Shown here: in pieces, positions 50,600 to 63,567 of the stretch
How the letters are laid out: each line of letters starts with the position of its first letter
How positions within the stretch are numbered: the stretch's first letter is position 1
NCBI GenBank assembly: GCA_030770545.1
Contig: CM061091.1
Location: 13,076,501-13,140,500, forward strand
Source of the DNA: Macropodus opercularis
Lineage: Eukaryota; Chordata; Actinopteri; Anabantiformes; Osphronemidae
DNA length: 64,000 nt
Direction of reading: 5' to 3'
The notes under the pieces: model-generated
Told to the model about the DNA's origin: nothing
Database searches by the model: none
The model's input: only the letters and a program-made list of their open reading frames with translations
Program-made: the position numbers and the translations under genes

Positions 50600-52600
50600 C
50601 TCACTTTCTTTGAGCCAACAGACTCACTCAACACACTCTCTGGATTATGTGAAGTGTACAATTCAGATAATTTTCTGTGAAAAATCACAGTCAATAAATT
50701 CTGCTTAATTCTGTGTATGTTGACTCAACTTAGCTCAGTTGTGGATCCTGAGCTTAAAAATTAATGCACATTTTAGAACACAGTGAAATGTGCTTCTTAG
50801 ATTTCCTTTGGCATTAACTTGTCCCGGCTCCAACGTCACAGCGATTATCTAGACTATCTGACAGAATTCCATAAACGCACACATCCACGGTCCCTAGAAG
50901 ATCAGTCATCGCGCTGTTACTGTGGCGATTATCAGATTTATACTTCAGGGCCTCCATGTTTCAATTACACCGAAAAAACATCTACTCCCTGCGACTTCAT
51001 GTTGTACTACTATTTGTGGTTGCTACTGGATGAACTATAATAACCATGGTGATCGTTTGTTCTCTGCAGTCCCATCGTAATGTCAATGTGTCAATTTGTT
51101 ATAATAACAAATAATGTTGGGCTGTGGTTTTAGTGCTGACTAGCAAATATTAACGTGCTCAAATGCCGAACTAAAATGGAGAAACATAATAGCTGACGTC
51201 AGCATGATGATCCATATCTATAGAGACAGCTTTGCTACAGCTACTTCTCCTCCACACACATTTGTAAGAATCTACTTTGCATACAATTTTTTCAGAAATG
51301 TTCTTTTCCTCCTGCATCAAAACAAACAAACAAAAAGAAATCATGCACACTAAATACATTTTGATGAACAGAGTAAGGGCAGTGCAAGCTTCAATTTTCC
51401 ACATCACATTAGGACTAGCATACAAACTCATTGTGTAAATTATGTTTGCGGGTGTGCTTGATCAGCTCTTTCCTTTCAGGTTAACTGTGAATGCATTATC
51501 CTGCACAGTGAGACTAACGTCAATGAGAAATAAGAACCAAAAAGAAAAATGCAGCTTTCATTAGTCATTCAAGGACTTCTGGCATCAGGCTATATTTAAG
51601 TTTATCTGGCTGTGCTAAGGTGTTAGAAACCTACCTGGTCCCCACGTAATCAGCACTGTAAAAGTCAGGTAGCCTTGACTCGACTCGGCTTGATACAGCT
51701 CTTACTGTAACACAAAATAAGCCATTTGGTTATTTACTGAGCAGGTTTGCCGAGCTGTGAAGACATGTTGCTGCTCATCATGTGCTTGTTGCTCTTCACT
51801 CTGACCTTTCTAGCATTTACTCTTCATGGAATTCAGAATGTGAGCTTCAATTTTCGTTGTTAACTTCAGCCTGGTTTCAGGGCAGATTTTGTGCACAGCG
51901 CTAGTGCCAAGGCGAAAGCAAATCACTGATGTGTGCTGCAACACGTTGTTCAGCATTTCTATATAATATCCAGGAGCAGAGTCCTCACTGAGTACTATAG
52001 ACTCTGCTCCCTGGAGGGCAACAACGAGGATGGGACGTGACCTGTGTGCCAGACACGATCAAAGCCACGCACATGGGCCATAGGGTGCAAAGCTCAAAAA
52101 ATGCCCAAGAGAGTATGGATGTATTTTACCGCCTCACATAGAGTAACAGGGTCATCTCTCATTAGTATAATGTTATAGCTCTCTCTCTGGCTCCATTTCC
52201 ATCTCTGTCCCTCTCTCCATTCTGTGTCTCGCTTGCAGCGTACAACACACAGAAATTAGACCACTGTCAAGAGTTTGCATGAGTGAAAGCTACAAGGACT
52301 AAAGTGGTACAACAACGAAAAAAAATGGATGCTAAAACAGGCTTGAGGACAAAGAATAATATCAAGTGTGGACGAGAACCTAAATGTCAACAGTCTTGGA
52401 AGCTGAAAGAAGCAAAGCACGAGGGATGTTTGAGTGGCGACGAACAAAGAGGCTAAAGATGAGAAGTCGTGGAAGGCGTCAGAAGGAGAACGTGGGAGGA
52501 ACGGATGACATAGGAGAGCAAAAGACGCTGCTGAGGACTTTTTACCATGAAGCTTTCAGGGAAGCGCTCTTGTGCATGTGAAAAGGACTGCAAGCTATGC
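50600..52600. other. Intergenic region
   Basis: No gene recognised. A GC- and CpG-richer block at 50819-51040 carries a 73-codon open frame without family motifs. The remainder is unremarkable. Confidence 0.45.
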
Positions 52601-52618
52601 ACGGGGCGAAGGGATGCG

Positions 52619-52641
52619 AGAGGAGGAGGAGGAGGAGGAGT
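52619..52641 (+). repeat. (GGA)n tract
   Basis: Seven GGA units followed by purine-rich sequence to about 52700, just upstream of the candidate 5' exon. Confidence 0.8.
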
Positions 52642-52699
52642 GAAGAGGGCAGTTGAGCGCTCCACAGAATGAGAGAGAGGAGGAGGAGGGAATGGGGAG

Positions 52700-52900
52700 A
52701 GGCTGAATCACAGGGACAGGGAGCTGGAGTGTGTGAAAGCCTTATCGTTTAATCTTTCCCTCTCAGGAGGATGAATGATGAGAGGGCTACAGCGCCACTT
52801 CACTGGAGGATTCCTAACTGGATTTTAATTCCACTTAGTCGGTGTCCTAAAACTGGATTTCTACTCTGTCATCAGCTGCTCTGTGACCCATAAAATGCAG
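52700..52900 (+). other. Candidate 5' untranslated exon of the downstream GPCR gene
   Basis: A moderately GC-rich stretch ends in a strong splice donor, ATGCAG|GTAAGA, at 52900/52901. The next good acceptor on the same strand in front of a coding exon is tttcagcag at 57083/57086, 71 or 68 bases before the GPCR ATG. Joining the two would put ATG 52895 in a short upstream frame that stops at 57117-57119. The start of the exon and the link to the GPCR are guesses. Confidence 0.3.
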
Positions 52901-55900
52901 GTAAGATAATCCCATGTTTGGTTATTTGTGAGGTATCATAACAGCATCGATTCATTTGTGATTTAATATGACATTTTAGAAACAGATAATTACAGTTTGT
53001 CTTTATAGTAAAATGGCTCTACAATATATTTTTCCAGGGTGTGTGAAGGCATAAAAATATTTAAGTTATGTGACTCATATTGAGCAATGCTCCACCCAAA
53101 AACATGGTGAAAAGCCCCAAATAATTAGTGTGTGTAAGAGAAATATGTTGAATATATTCTTAATATTTATGGGATTAATAATTGGAATTTGGGTTGTTGT
53201 TGTCGTTTGCACACAGACACTGGCTAGCTCAGAGCACGTACACTGATAATATTCATGTTCACTGAATTGGTTCTTGTCGGTGTAATTCCTGCGCTTTTAT
53301 TGTTTTGCGTTTGTTAGTAGTAGTTTGGGGAAATCCTTGCAGTTTAACTTTGTTCATATACGATCGCATGAGAAGATGATTTCGAATCTTTTGTGACGAC
53401 GCTGTGAGGGGGATCTCCGCTCTGTGATGGTTGTTCAGGCATGCGGCAGCTATTGACCGAGTAAAGTGAAGCAGGTGTGACGTCCATTAGCAGTGTGTGC
53501 AGTTAGACTCACAGGATAAAGTGCAAACACACACAAAGGCAGAAATATACTGAACAAAATCCGGGCTTAAGCAGTTGTGATTGTGATTCTAATATACTTA
53601 TTATTAAATTTCTAAATACAGACATTTATTATCTAGTAATGTTATTGAGTAACAGTATTATATGAATGAGTCACACAGCTGCATGTTTTTCCTCAGAAAA
53701 AAATCTGAAATTCAACGGCTAAGACGAACCATCAGTTTTTGCAGTGTGACAAATACATTTGTGCAACAAAGAGCCAAATGAAGAGTAGTTCATTCATAGT
53801 CTTGGAAGCTCCTTTTTAATAAGTACTTACATGGTCATGTAGGAGGAAGCATGTCAACCATTGCAGCTGTGTGACTCTGACGGGAGCTTTGTGGCAGTAA
53901 AACACAAAAAAGTAAAACACTCTCACAGTTAGTAAGTGAGATGAGAATATGGGTGAAGACTAAACGAGAATAAGAAGAAACCAACACCGGGTGTGCGTGT
54001 GTCAAGCATTTGTGTGTGTGTGTGTTAATGTGTTGCTGGCGCACTTCAGACAAACACGAGCGCAGACAGAATGACAGGCCAAGTGGATGTGAGAGGGAAA
54101 GTCGCCTTTCTGCTCATGCATTGTGGCAGACGGCCTCAGGTGGCTCTGAGCCTGCGTGTCCAATATTACAGCACATGACCCTTCTGTGCATCGGGCACCA
54201 GGCCTGGGACCCCAGACCTAACCCTGCCAGTCTCCTGTTTAAGCCTCACCTGTCAGTCAGCAACACAGACACTTCACTACACACACAAACAACATCACAA
54301 TGCACTGGTTTATTTGTGCATGTGGTCAGATTTATTTCGTTTGTGTCTACTGCCCAAGAAAAAAAAGTCTCTGGGTCAGGCAAGAATATCAAGCAAAATC
54401 CTCTAAGCATGAAATATGTATATGATGGATGGTCATCGCATTTTGTACAACTAGCTACCGTGACGTTGACATTTGTAGTACAGAGTGAAAAGCTTGCAGC
54501 TTGAACAGACTGTAATAATTCATGTTAATTTCTGACATTTCCAAGAGCTCCACCATCAGACAGAGGCTTCACGTTCAGTGAACCAGCTCAGTATGTGCTA
54601 CATGCACTTGGCACAAAGGTTTCATAAACATTTGAGTTTCCAAACTGGTGTAACGATGTGGATGATGGTCTAACTGCAATGTATTTTATATAACAACTTA
54701 ATTATTAAAGCCTTTGAATCGATGCCTACTGCAGCCTGGATGTCAACTGGATTAGGTTGCAGTATTACAGGTGTGTGAGACCAGTTACAAAAGCCAGCCA
54801 CAGAATCTTCATTCAGCTCAACACATGGATTTACTGTGGATTATTTCATTTTTGCCTCGCTCAGTGAGACCTCTGCATTTGTACAGCTTGTAAGGATGCT
54901 GGGTTCATGTCCAGCGGTATAAACTGGGTCCTTGTTTGTGTGTGGGGGCACACTCATCTTTGCTGTCAGCTGCTTGTCTCACTTCGCCTAAAGTCTTGCC
55001 ACAGGGAAGACTTCCGCCTGTCATCTCCACTTAAGGTAAAGGCGAAAAGGCTCTTAATGAGGTTCATCCTCTGCTTTTACACCGAAATACATCTTTTTTT
55101 TTTGTTTATTACCAGAACCAGCAAAAGTAAAAGAAGTCCCAAACGTAAACGCTGCTGAACATTCCTCCTTTTTACCACCTAGGTATTTTATTTAAGACAA
55201 ATACAAAAACGTGTAAATCAAGTTAACTTTACTTGACTGATTTCCAGAATCTCTCAAAACATTGTCTGATCAGTATTTCTCTCCCAATAAGTTGCATTAA
55301 CAACATAATTGTTGATGTTAACGCTCTGTTGTAAATTTGACCTTGGATAGTAGATGTAATGAAATGTCTTTGACTGTAGGTGAGTCACTGATTGCCAAGG
55401 CAGATGAGGTTTGTCACAGAAAAAGCCAGCAAAGCTAATTTACGAGATAAATTAACATAATATGTACATAATATAGGATAAGGTGACATTGTAGGTTCTA
55501 CTGTTTTTGTAAAATGATCATCATATTCTTCCAAGTCTATGTTTTTATGAACCTATAAGATTCATTTTTATATCACTCCCTTCATCATCTTTGTTTAAAT
55601 GTAGTCATTGCTAAGACTGCCTCACACTTTCTTTACGGCTTCTAGAACAGAAACCATCACAACAACAGACAGAGCCAGGTGCAGACAGCATCCGCATTTC
55701 CTCCTACAGCAATACACGAGTGCCCAGCAGCACCAGCAAATCAGCTTCTCACAGCAGGCATCCACACAACCTGGCTCGCACGAGAAAGGACAGTGCTGAT
55801 CAGGAAAAAAACCCAAGAGGGACCGGCACAATCCGCTTAGAAAAAAAAATGAAGCTGCTTCTCCGCGGCATGGTCCTATTATTCATTTCTAGCAGCTAAG

Positions 55901-57083
55901 CATGTGGTCCACACAAACCAGCAGCCTCCCTGAGCTCTGGAAACAACGCAGACGGTAGACAGCACCAGCCCTGATAGAGACTAACCTAACTAAAGCCAGC
56001 TAAAGGTCAGCGGACATGAAGAACCTCTCTTAATGGAGACTGCGCAACCAACATAACAAATAATCAACCACTTATCCTCATATTTGAATATGATTTGAAA
56101 CAGCCACATGCTTTCACCATCCACATGATTGAATTTAATTTGCAGAGAGAATAAATAATAAATATTCAAATCCAAAGCAATCAACCATATGTGAAGTAGT
56201 TATCAGGGCAGACACGCTTTGTGGTGCTTTTAAGTGCAGTTCCTCTGAGTCTTAATTAAATCATAAACAATATGCAAGAACACACAACTAAATTCTCATG
56301 ACCCACTCATTAGCCTAAGACTAATATAATGCAGATAATTAAAAGGTTTTAGGTTCACAGCTGTGATGCTGAGAAGATTCTGGTCCCAAAGCCACAGTGT
56401 GATCATGGGATGCGGTTTGGTTTTGCTCTGGTCTGATCTGTGTCTTTTCCCGTCCGGTTTTCATTGGGTCGTGTACCTTCCAGCTCTTCAGCCCCGAGGA
56501 CAACATTACTTATAGAAGGAATCACGTTGTCAGCTGAGAGAGTCATTTAATACCACACTGGGTACTGACATCACTGCGGTGTTTCCAACAGGGCTAAAGT
56601 ACAAGAACAGCATGTAAACAGAAGCAAGAGGTTGAAAAACTAAATATTAACATTCTGGTTAGAAATTAGCCTTTTAGTCTAATGTTAGAAGGCTTAAGTG
56701 AACTTTACAAGCAGCACCCCAGTATCCTAATCATGCAAGGAATAACCTGACAATGACACTATTGTCAAACTGTTTGAGTTTGTCTGCTGCAGAACTAAAC
56801 ACAAACATACTGCTTGTAATACAATCTGTAATTTACAGTATTCTGTTGTTGACACAAAGATTCAGTTCAACTCCATGTTCCACATAATGTACAGTTACTC
56901 TTTTCGACTTCGTCACAGGACAATGAACTACTTGGAAATCGTTGTAATGCTTGTCCATAATTTCTTTTTTAACTCCTCACACAACTCTCACATTTGCTTG
57001 CTCTGATTAATTTTCAATAAATACAGTCACTGCTTTGATGCACCGGACTCTGAAAATAAATTTGAGAATGGTGTGTGTTTCAG
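52901..57083 (+). other. Putative long 5' intron or intergenic DNA before the GPCR
   Basis: No coding exon was recognised. Open frames such as 54010-54504 begin inside a GT-repeat tract and have no motifs. The stretch is AT-rich with several purine runs. Confidence 0.4.
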
Positions 57084-57153
57084 CAGGATACCTTCTCAGC
57101 CCAGGGCATGGTTTCTTGAGACGTTGCAAGGTTCAGCCAGTCTACCCTGGGCC

Positions 57154-58597
57154 ATGACCGCCCTGCTCTCCAACATCACCGTTCCTGGAAGTACCGCAGT
57201 TCTGCTGGTGACCACAGACGGTCCGTTCAATCTGACGGCGGCTTGGGCGGGAGTCGCACCTGGGCAGTCGCTGGCTCCTCTCTGCACCGTCTGCTGCTGT
57301 GGCTTTCTCAATCGCACCTTGGCAGTGGTGTTCATGGTCAGCCTGGCTTTTGCCATCGTGGTTGGAAATGTGGTCACACTTACTGTCTTTGTGCAGACAA
57401 GGCAGTCGAGAACACCACAGGGATACTTAAAAGGTACATGTCAGCCATTATACACGGCAGCGTTAGTGTTGATTAGTATTCTACACAGCAGTGAATTTTT
57501 TTCTTCTTGAAACAAATACTAAAACTAAACAGTAATAATAGTTAAACAAACAGTTAGATGCAATATTTCCATAAAATAAATATAAAAAGACTTAATTAAG
57601 CAGTTCATTACAAACATTTTTGATTAAATTGTATTCTTCATATTTTTCTCGTACCTCTTAAGAGCTTCAAGTGTTTCTCCTCTTCCTCTACTTCACAGTG
57701 TCTCTGGCCGTCGCAGACATGATGGTTGGTGTCCTCGTGGTTCCATTCTCCGTCTACACTGAAATCTCTCTGATGGTGACCAGCACTCCTCCTCTCTGGT
57801 TCCAGAACAGCTCGGTTTCCCCGGTCGCCTTCTCCTCCTCATCTTCCTCTCTTGGTGGACGTGTGAGGCCTTGGCAGCCCTGCATGCTGATTGGCCCCGT
57901 GTTTGCTGGCTGCACTTTTGTCTCCATCAGCACTATCTTCCTCATGACCGTGGAGCGAAGCGTGGCCATCCTACGGCCGCTCCACAAGGACGCCCTGGTG
58001 ACCCGGAGGCGAACTCTGCTCCTCATCCTGCTCTCCTGGACTGCCAGCTTTCTGCTGGCTCTTGCGCCTCTCATGTTCAGCAGTACATTCACTCTGGAGT
58101 ATAACCAGTGCAGTCGTATGTGTAACTACACCCCACTGCTGTTTGGAGGCCTGCTGCCATCCGACGCCAACATGTTGCTGTTATTCCCAGCGTTTGACTT
58201 CACGCTGCTTGGTGGGACATTAGCAGTTAACATTGTGTCTTTCACCAGCATTCGACGGTACACAAAAAAACGCAAACTGCTCTCAGAGGGGAGCCTGAGT
58301 GACGGAGGGGGTGGAGGCTGCCCTCACAGGCCTTCGTTTTCAGACATCAAAGCTGCCAAAACGATTGGCATACTGACATTCGCCTTCACGGCATCGTTCT
58401 CTCCCATCGCAGTGTTCGTGCTGGGGAACGTGGTGGGGTACACTTGGTGTAACTTTTCCTTTTTTGCCTTCTGGATCTTGACTGGAAACAGTTGCTGTAA
58501 TGTCATTATCTACAGTGTCAGGGACCACCGTTTCAGGAAGGGCGTGCACCTGCTCTTTCAGCGAGACCAGTCCCCTCCCCAAAGCGAGAAGACTTGA
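57154..58597 (+). CDS. Orphan class A (rhodopsin-like) GPCR, 2 coding exons
   Basis: Exons 57154-57433 and 57699-58597, phase 1, 392 aa. ATG 57154 has a good context (GCCATGA); the longer upstream frame has only a GTG. The N terminus carries sequons NIT, NLT and NRT. Helix 1 has GNVV, helix 2 has SLAVAD with D100, and helix 3 has C155 and R180. Helix 4 has W207, helix 5 P257 and helix 6 P329, and helix 7 is followed by an amphipathic RDHRFRKG segment. Deviations: DRY is E179-R-S, the helix 6 CWxP Trp is Phe, and NPxxY is N361-VIIY. The loop between helices 2 and 3 is long and Ser-rich. The intron falls just before helix 2. The SLAVADMMVGVLVVPF block resembles aminergic and adenosine receptors, and FSDIKAAKTIGIL recalls GPR119, but I cannot name the subfamily or ligand. 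Confidence 0.85.
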
Positions 58598-59380
58598 TGT
58601 GTATATTAATTACATAACACATAAATAATATGTAATATAGGACAGACCAACATTTGAAAGCATGCTTATTCACTTACTTGTCAAGAAGTTCTTGAGTTTG
58701 CACCATGAATATGAAGCTGTTGCCACCAGCACCTCTGAAGCTTCAGTTGTGTGGTCTACACAAATTCTGATGTGTAGTCACAGTGTTAAGTTTCATAACT
58801 TCCATGAATACTATGAGTTTACTCAAATATCAACTCCATGTAAAACTAAAAAAAATTAGTTAATTATGATCTTTTATTGATTTTATTTATCTATCCATAT
58901 ACACTATGCCCTGGACAAACCTACAGTATATCTATGCATTGCTCGACAACCGTTTTCAAGACCAAACACGTCGTTTTAGGTCTGAAAAGATGGAGTCATT
59001 ATCATTTTAACAATCTCCTGATATCCGTAGTTATTCTACCGCCACAACAATCCACATCTTCTCCTTCGATATCCAGTCGATCGTCAAGACCTGTCAGCTT
59101 GACATCACAGGGCTTGTTTGGGCCTTTCAGTACTTTTGGTGGCCAGATCTAGAGTATGTCCATGACCTGCACACAAATCCTGTGTTTGTCATCTGTTTAT
59201 TATGAAGAGGTGTTGGATACTAACTTTTCACGTTTTAATTAAAGGGAACAATGTATCGTATGATAATAATCTGCCTCAAATTTAGATTTTTAAGAACAGC
59301 ACTTTTTCCTTTGTCAGTCTTTTAAATTGTGCATATATAATGTTTTTTTATTTCTGACCAAATAAATGTGAAATTAAGAG
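58598..59380 (+). other. GPCR 3' UTR
   Basis: AT-rich sequence after the TGA, with an AATAAA at 59361-59366 as the best polyadenylation signal. A 91-codon open frame at 58877-59152 lacks motifs and is probably chance. Confidence 0.45.
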
Positions 59381-62300
59381 TGATCATTATATTTGTTTAA
59401 TGAGTATAAACTAAATACCTGCTAAACAGAACATCACACAGAATAATAGAAGTAAGAATCATTCATGATAAATTGCTCTTCTTCATGTATGGATTAATAA
59501 TTCACAGGCCTCTGTTACGTTAATATTATAGTAATAAAATCAGCAACTGCACTAAATTGTTTTTAATATTATTTTGTGAGTGTCCATTTTTAAAATGTGC
59601 TAGCTGTCCTACTGTAAATATGAAAAACTAGCCTGGCTCTGCAAGAATTAAATGCCAACGAACTGAAATGTTTCTTAGTAATAGTTCAGGTGTTATTAGC
59701 CGAATACATACAAATACTCAGGTGTATTACCTGGAGGTTACTGGATAATTTGCATTTAAACCTTACATTGCCACCAATGATAACTTGGTGTTACTGTGTG
59801 AGTTTTACCATGGCTGGGAGGCACATTTAACAGATGACTGCCTTTGTTTTCAGTCTCTGTGCTTTGCTAAGCTGACTTTATATTCACCACACAAACACGA
59901 GCGTGGTACCAATCTTCTCATATTACTCCCAGCAATGCGACTTGCAAAATGTCAACATATGCCTTTCAGTCCCACTGCTAGACAAGCCAGTGCATGTACA
60001 TGGAAGTTTTTTTAATACTGAGGATGCTGCAATGTGTCAGCGTTGACCCAATAACATAAATAATCAGGGAATTTAATGGTCAACAACAAATCCGATGTTA
60101 AGAGGTTTGCTGGAAAGTTGAAATCTACAGAACCATTTCTGTGTGGCCCACATTATTATTTTATTGCTATTGAATCGCTGTACAGCATCAGTTGTGCTTA
60201 TACGTCATCATATGTGACTGATCCACATTTGATAATAATAAATAATAAATAAAATTATTTTATCTGTGAGTTTATTGGGGTTTAGTGAAACACATTCAGC
60301 TCCCTACTGTAATAATCAGAGATTCACAAGCTGCTTTATTGCACCGGGATCAAATTTGTCATGTTATGTAATGTGGAGAAGACCTGCAGTTACACCACAG
60401 GATCCTGGATACCTAGTGACCCAAATTATACTTTGAAGGACTGAATTGAATTGAATTGAATTGAATTGAATTGATATGCAGAGAGCTGAGAGTTTAACTG
60501 TCATAGTTGAAGTGATCATAGCGATGTTCCTCAAGTCTCACCATGAAACAAGTGATTTGACACTTTCATGATCATGTGAACAAGAATAAAAAGTAATGAA
60601 AAAAATTTTGCTTTCTTTCCACGCACAAAAGTGGCCTGTACAGATTACAAATTTGTCCGATTTCCGCGCTATGCCATCAAACATGGGTGAGTTCCTCTAC
60701 ATGTGGGACTCCAGTGCCCGAGAAGTGGGACGCCTGAAAGAAGCTGGCAGCTAGTGTGGAGAAGAGAGGCCGTAAAGGAGGATGTTCAATCTATTCAAAG
60801 CCTCAGCAGTTACACAAGCTGCGGGAAAAACACTTCAGCCTTTCTTTATTTACTCAGAAGCATTGTTTCATAAAACTAGTCCCAAGTAGTAGTCAGTAAC
60901 ATCACAGGATGGAGTAATTTAAATCCTAATGAATAAATTAATAAAATCACAATCTCAATCAGCTGTTTTGTAACTTCAACCATTCACACAGTTCCTTCAG
61001 AGGCCAGAGTAGCACCGTCGCCACTTTTCATACTGAATGTAGTTCAGTACCAAAAGTGGCCACAGCACTGGTGCATTGTGGTTATGGCAGTAAATGTACT
61101 GTCACATGTAACAGCTAGTGATTTTAAATAATGTATCCGTGAACATCTCACCACAAGATCCTTTCCTGCATAAGGAGGAAGAACCAGGTAACATACAAAT
61201 TAAGTCTCTGACGAGGAGTAAAGTCTAATTTGCAAGTAAACAAACACAAAGGGGATGATGGTTATTTGTTAGTCAGAATCATTTAAATGTGGTCAAACGT
61301 CTGGGGACAGGGAGCCCAAGTCATGTTGTTCAGTCTTAGTCTTGAAGAGTTTTTGTACATGAGAATAAAAAAAGCTGAAACAGTTAAATATACTGAATAT
61401 GTGGCATGAAGCAACAACGACGAGGTGAACAAACAAATGTCCCTCTGTCGTATGATTTTCAGGGTAGCAGTAGGTCAGCCTTGTTTTCTAAATACACACT
61501 CTGTATGTGTCTATATCTAGCTCTGCGACGAAGCAACAACACACAAACACACATATGCAATGCCGTCAGCATAGCAGACGATAGGTCAGAGCACTCTGGA
61601 GCCACAGCAAGGTTATGTATTGTTGTCTGTCCCGCTTCTTTTTTATCCTCTGTCGTTTCATCGTCCTAATGAATTTTTAATTGTCTCTCCAAGCTCTTAA
61701 GGCAAGAGATGTGTGTCAGAACCAATAAAGCACAGAGACCACCTGTGGCTGGGGTCTGTTTTTGGCTCGACTGAGGAAAGGGCAAAGGCAGAGATGGCTG
61801 AGAGGGGTGACAGCGAGAGCTGGGTTTGGGAGCAACGCTGTGCTGTAAGTTTGCATTGTCAAAGTAATCTGCAAAATGATACTGGACAACTGGGAATTCT
61901 TTCATCTCGCTGCTCTACCTGCAGAGAGAGCAGGCTGGCTACAGGTGTTTTATCCTGGTTAAGAGATGAAAAATAGGCCTTTCCATAATCATCAAAACCA
62001 AAACGAAGGGAAAGAGAAGTGAAAAACAGAGTAAAGAGTAAATCAACCTAAAGCTGAGGCAACAAATTAACTTGGAATTATCACAATAACCTGAAATGTA
62101 CAACTAACAAGACAACTTCTGTGCATTTCACTGACAATTCAAGACAATTCAATCCAACCAATCGGTCCAGAAAAATCTGTGACCACTGTTATTTATGCCA
62201 TCATATATCTGTTTACAACTGTCTATCACTGTCTTTCTGTTGCAAAGCCATCTATCCTCCAGTAAAGTGATAATCATACATGAACAGCAGACACCTTGTA

Positions 62301-63323
62301 CTGAGAACTTGAATTTTTTTTCCCAAACTTCTACAAAGCTAAATAATTTCCTGTTCCCATTTTTTACTCACTATTACAAAAATGCATTTGTGACATATGT
62401 GTTGCTATATTTGAACTGAATTGACTGCCTGTTATCACTGGCCTCTCAGGACCTTTCCATCTCGTAGAAAGGAGTAGAAGCTCTTCTGAAAGCCCAGAAA
62501 CACCACCTCAACTGCTGCCGGTCCCACACCTCACAGATGTGTCAGCTAGTTTATTCACCCATAATCACACTGCACCTCCAGTGGTTCCTTCTGCCCAGCA
62601 GACCAAGCCTCGATAGAGACAGGAGGTCTGGGCTCTGCTGACGTTGCCACCTATAAATACACACACCTACACAGTCCAGTCTCCTCCATAAACTCACTAT
62701 TGCACTCAGGTTGAGTGGTCCTGTCACTGTAGCCTGTCCTCAAACAGAGAGGTGGCTCTGTAATATTCATTACAGGGTTTTACTATGTTTCATCAAGTTG
62801 GTGTTACACAACCCAAAAGCTTCTGCTCATAAATCACCGGTTTTCCATTAAATGTTTTCAAGACTTTAGAAAAGTGTCAGTTTGTCACATGAATATTTAG
62901 TATATATATACTTATATATGGATTCTTGGACTAAGGAGAGCTGACGTCCCATATGGCTTTACAACATGGCTCATGGTCAGAGTGTATTTGCTTTCTACAG
63001 CATATGCTCACGATAAAGCCTCAAACGATTGTAGGACGACTATAAAAATAGTCAGTGAAACTCTAGGCAGCATTTAAAGCACTCTCGCTCAGATACTGTG
63101 AATTTATTTGTGTATATTACCACCCAGTAAATGAGCCACACACATATATGTAAACAAATGAACTACATTTAGTATAGAGTGTAATCTGAAGCAGTGTATG
63201 CCAAAGACAAATACTGAGCAACAACTGGACCAAAACAGGATGAGAGCTTTTTTGTTGCAATGGATCTGCTGCGTTTCTGAAGGTTAAACTCAAAATTACA
63301 ACTAAGAGCTTGATTCGTTTCAT
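59381..63323. other. Intergenic region without recognised genes
   Basis: AT-rich sequence with a (TGAAT)n tract at 60442-60474 and a TATAAATA motif at 62652-62659. Open frames such as 61406-61669, 61713-61976 and 61905-61666 overlap each other and carry no motifs. No RNA gene was seen. Confidence 0.5.
60442..60474. repeat. (TGAAT)n pentanucleotide microsatellite
   Basis: Six and a half TGAAT units in a row. Confidence 0.9.
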
Positions 63324-63567
63324 ATGGTAAATAGTAAATGGTCTGCACTTGTAAAGCGCTTTTCTACCTATTGGTACTCAAAGCGCTTTAGACACTGCGT
63401 CTCATTCACCCATTCGCGCACACAAACACACACACACACACACACATTCACTGGTGGCAGAGCTGCTATGCAGCTTGGGGTTCAGTGTCTTGCTCAAGGA
63501 CAGAAATCGAACCACCGATCCTACAATTGGTGGGCGACAGCTCTACCTCTGAGCCACTGCCGCCCCA
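63324..63567 (+). repeat. Common teleost dispersed repeat
   Basis: Landmarks appear in order: atggtaaatagtaaatggtc, ctgcacttgtaaagcgcttt, ctcaaagcgctttagacac, tctcattcacccattcgc, a (CA)n tract, cactggtggcagag, ttggggttcagtgtcttgc, tcaaggaca, atcgaaccaccgatcc and tctgagccactgccgcccc. I recognise this as a very frequent dispersed repeat of fish genomes. This copy is somewhat shortened in the middle. Its transposon class was not determined. Confidence 0.85.

Noticed and set aside
54010..54504. 164-codon open frame on the plus strand
   Set aside because: It begins in a GT-repeat tract, shows no domain or signal, and has the low-complexity composition of chance open frames.
57073..57153. Longer N terminus for the GPCR starting at 57073
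   Set aside because: The codon there is GTG and the stretch contains a good splice acceptor (tttcagcag). ATG 57154 has a proper start context.
60640..60730. Possible short exon or THAP-like fragment (minus strand reads KFVICTGHF)
   Set aside because: Only nine residues look suggestive, no zinc-ligand pattern extends beyond them, and no neighbouring exon was found.
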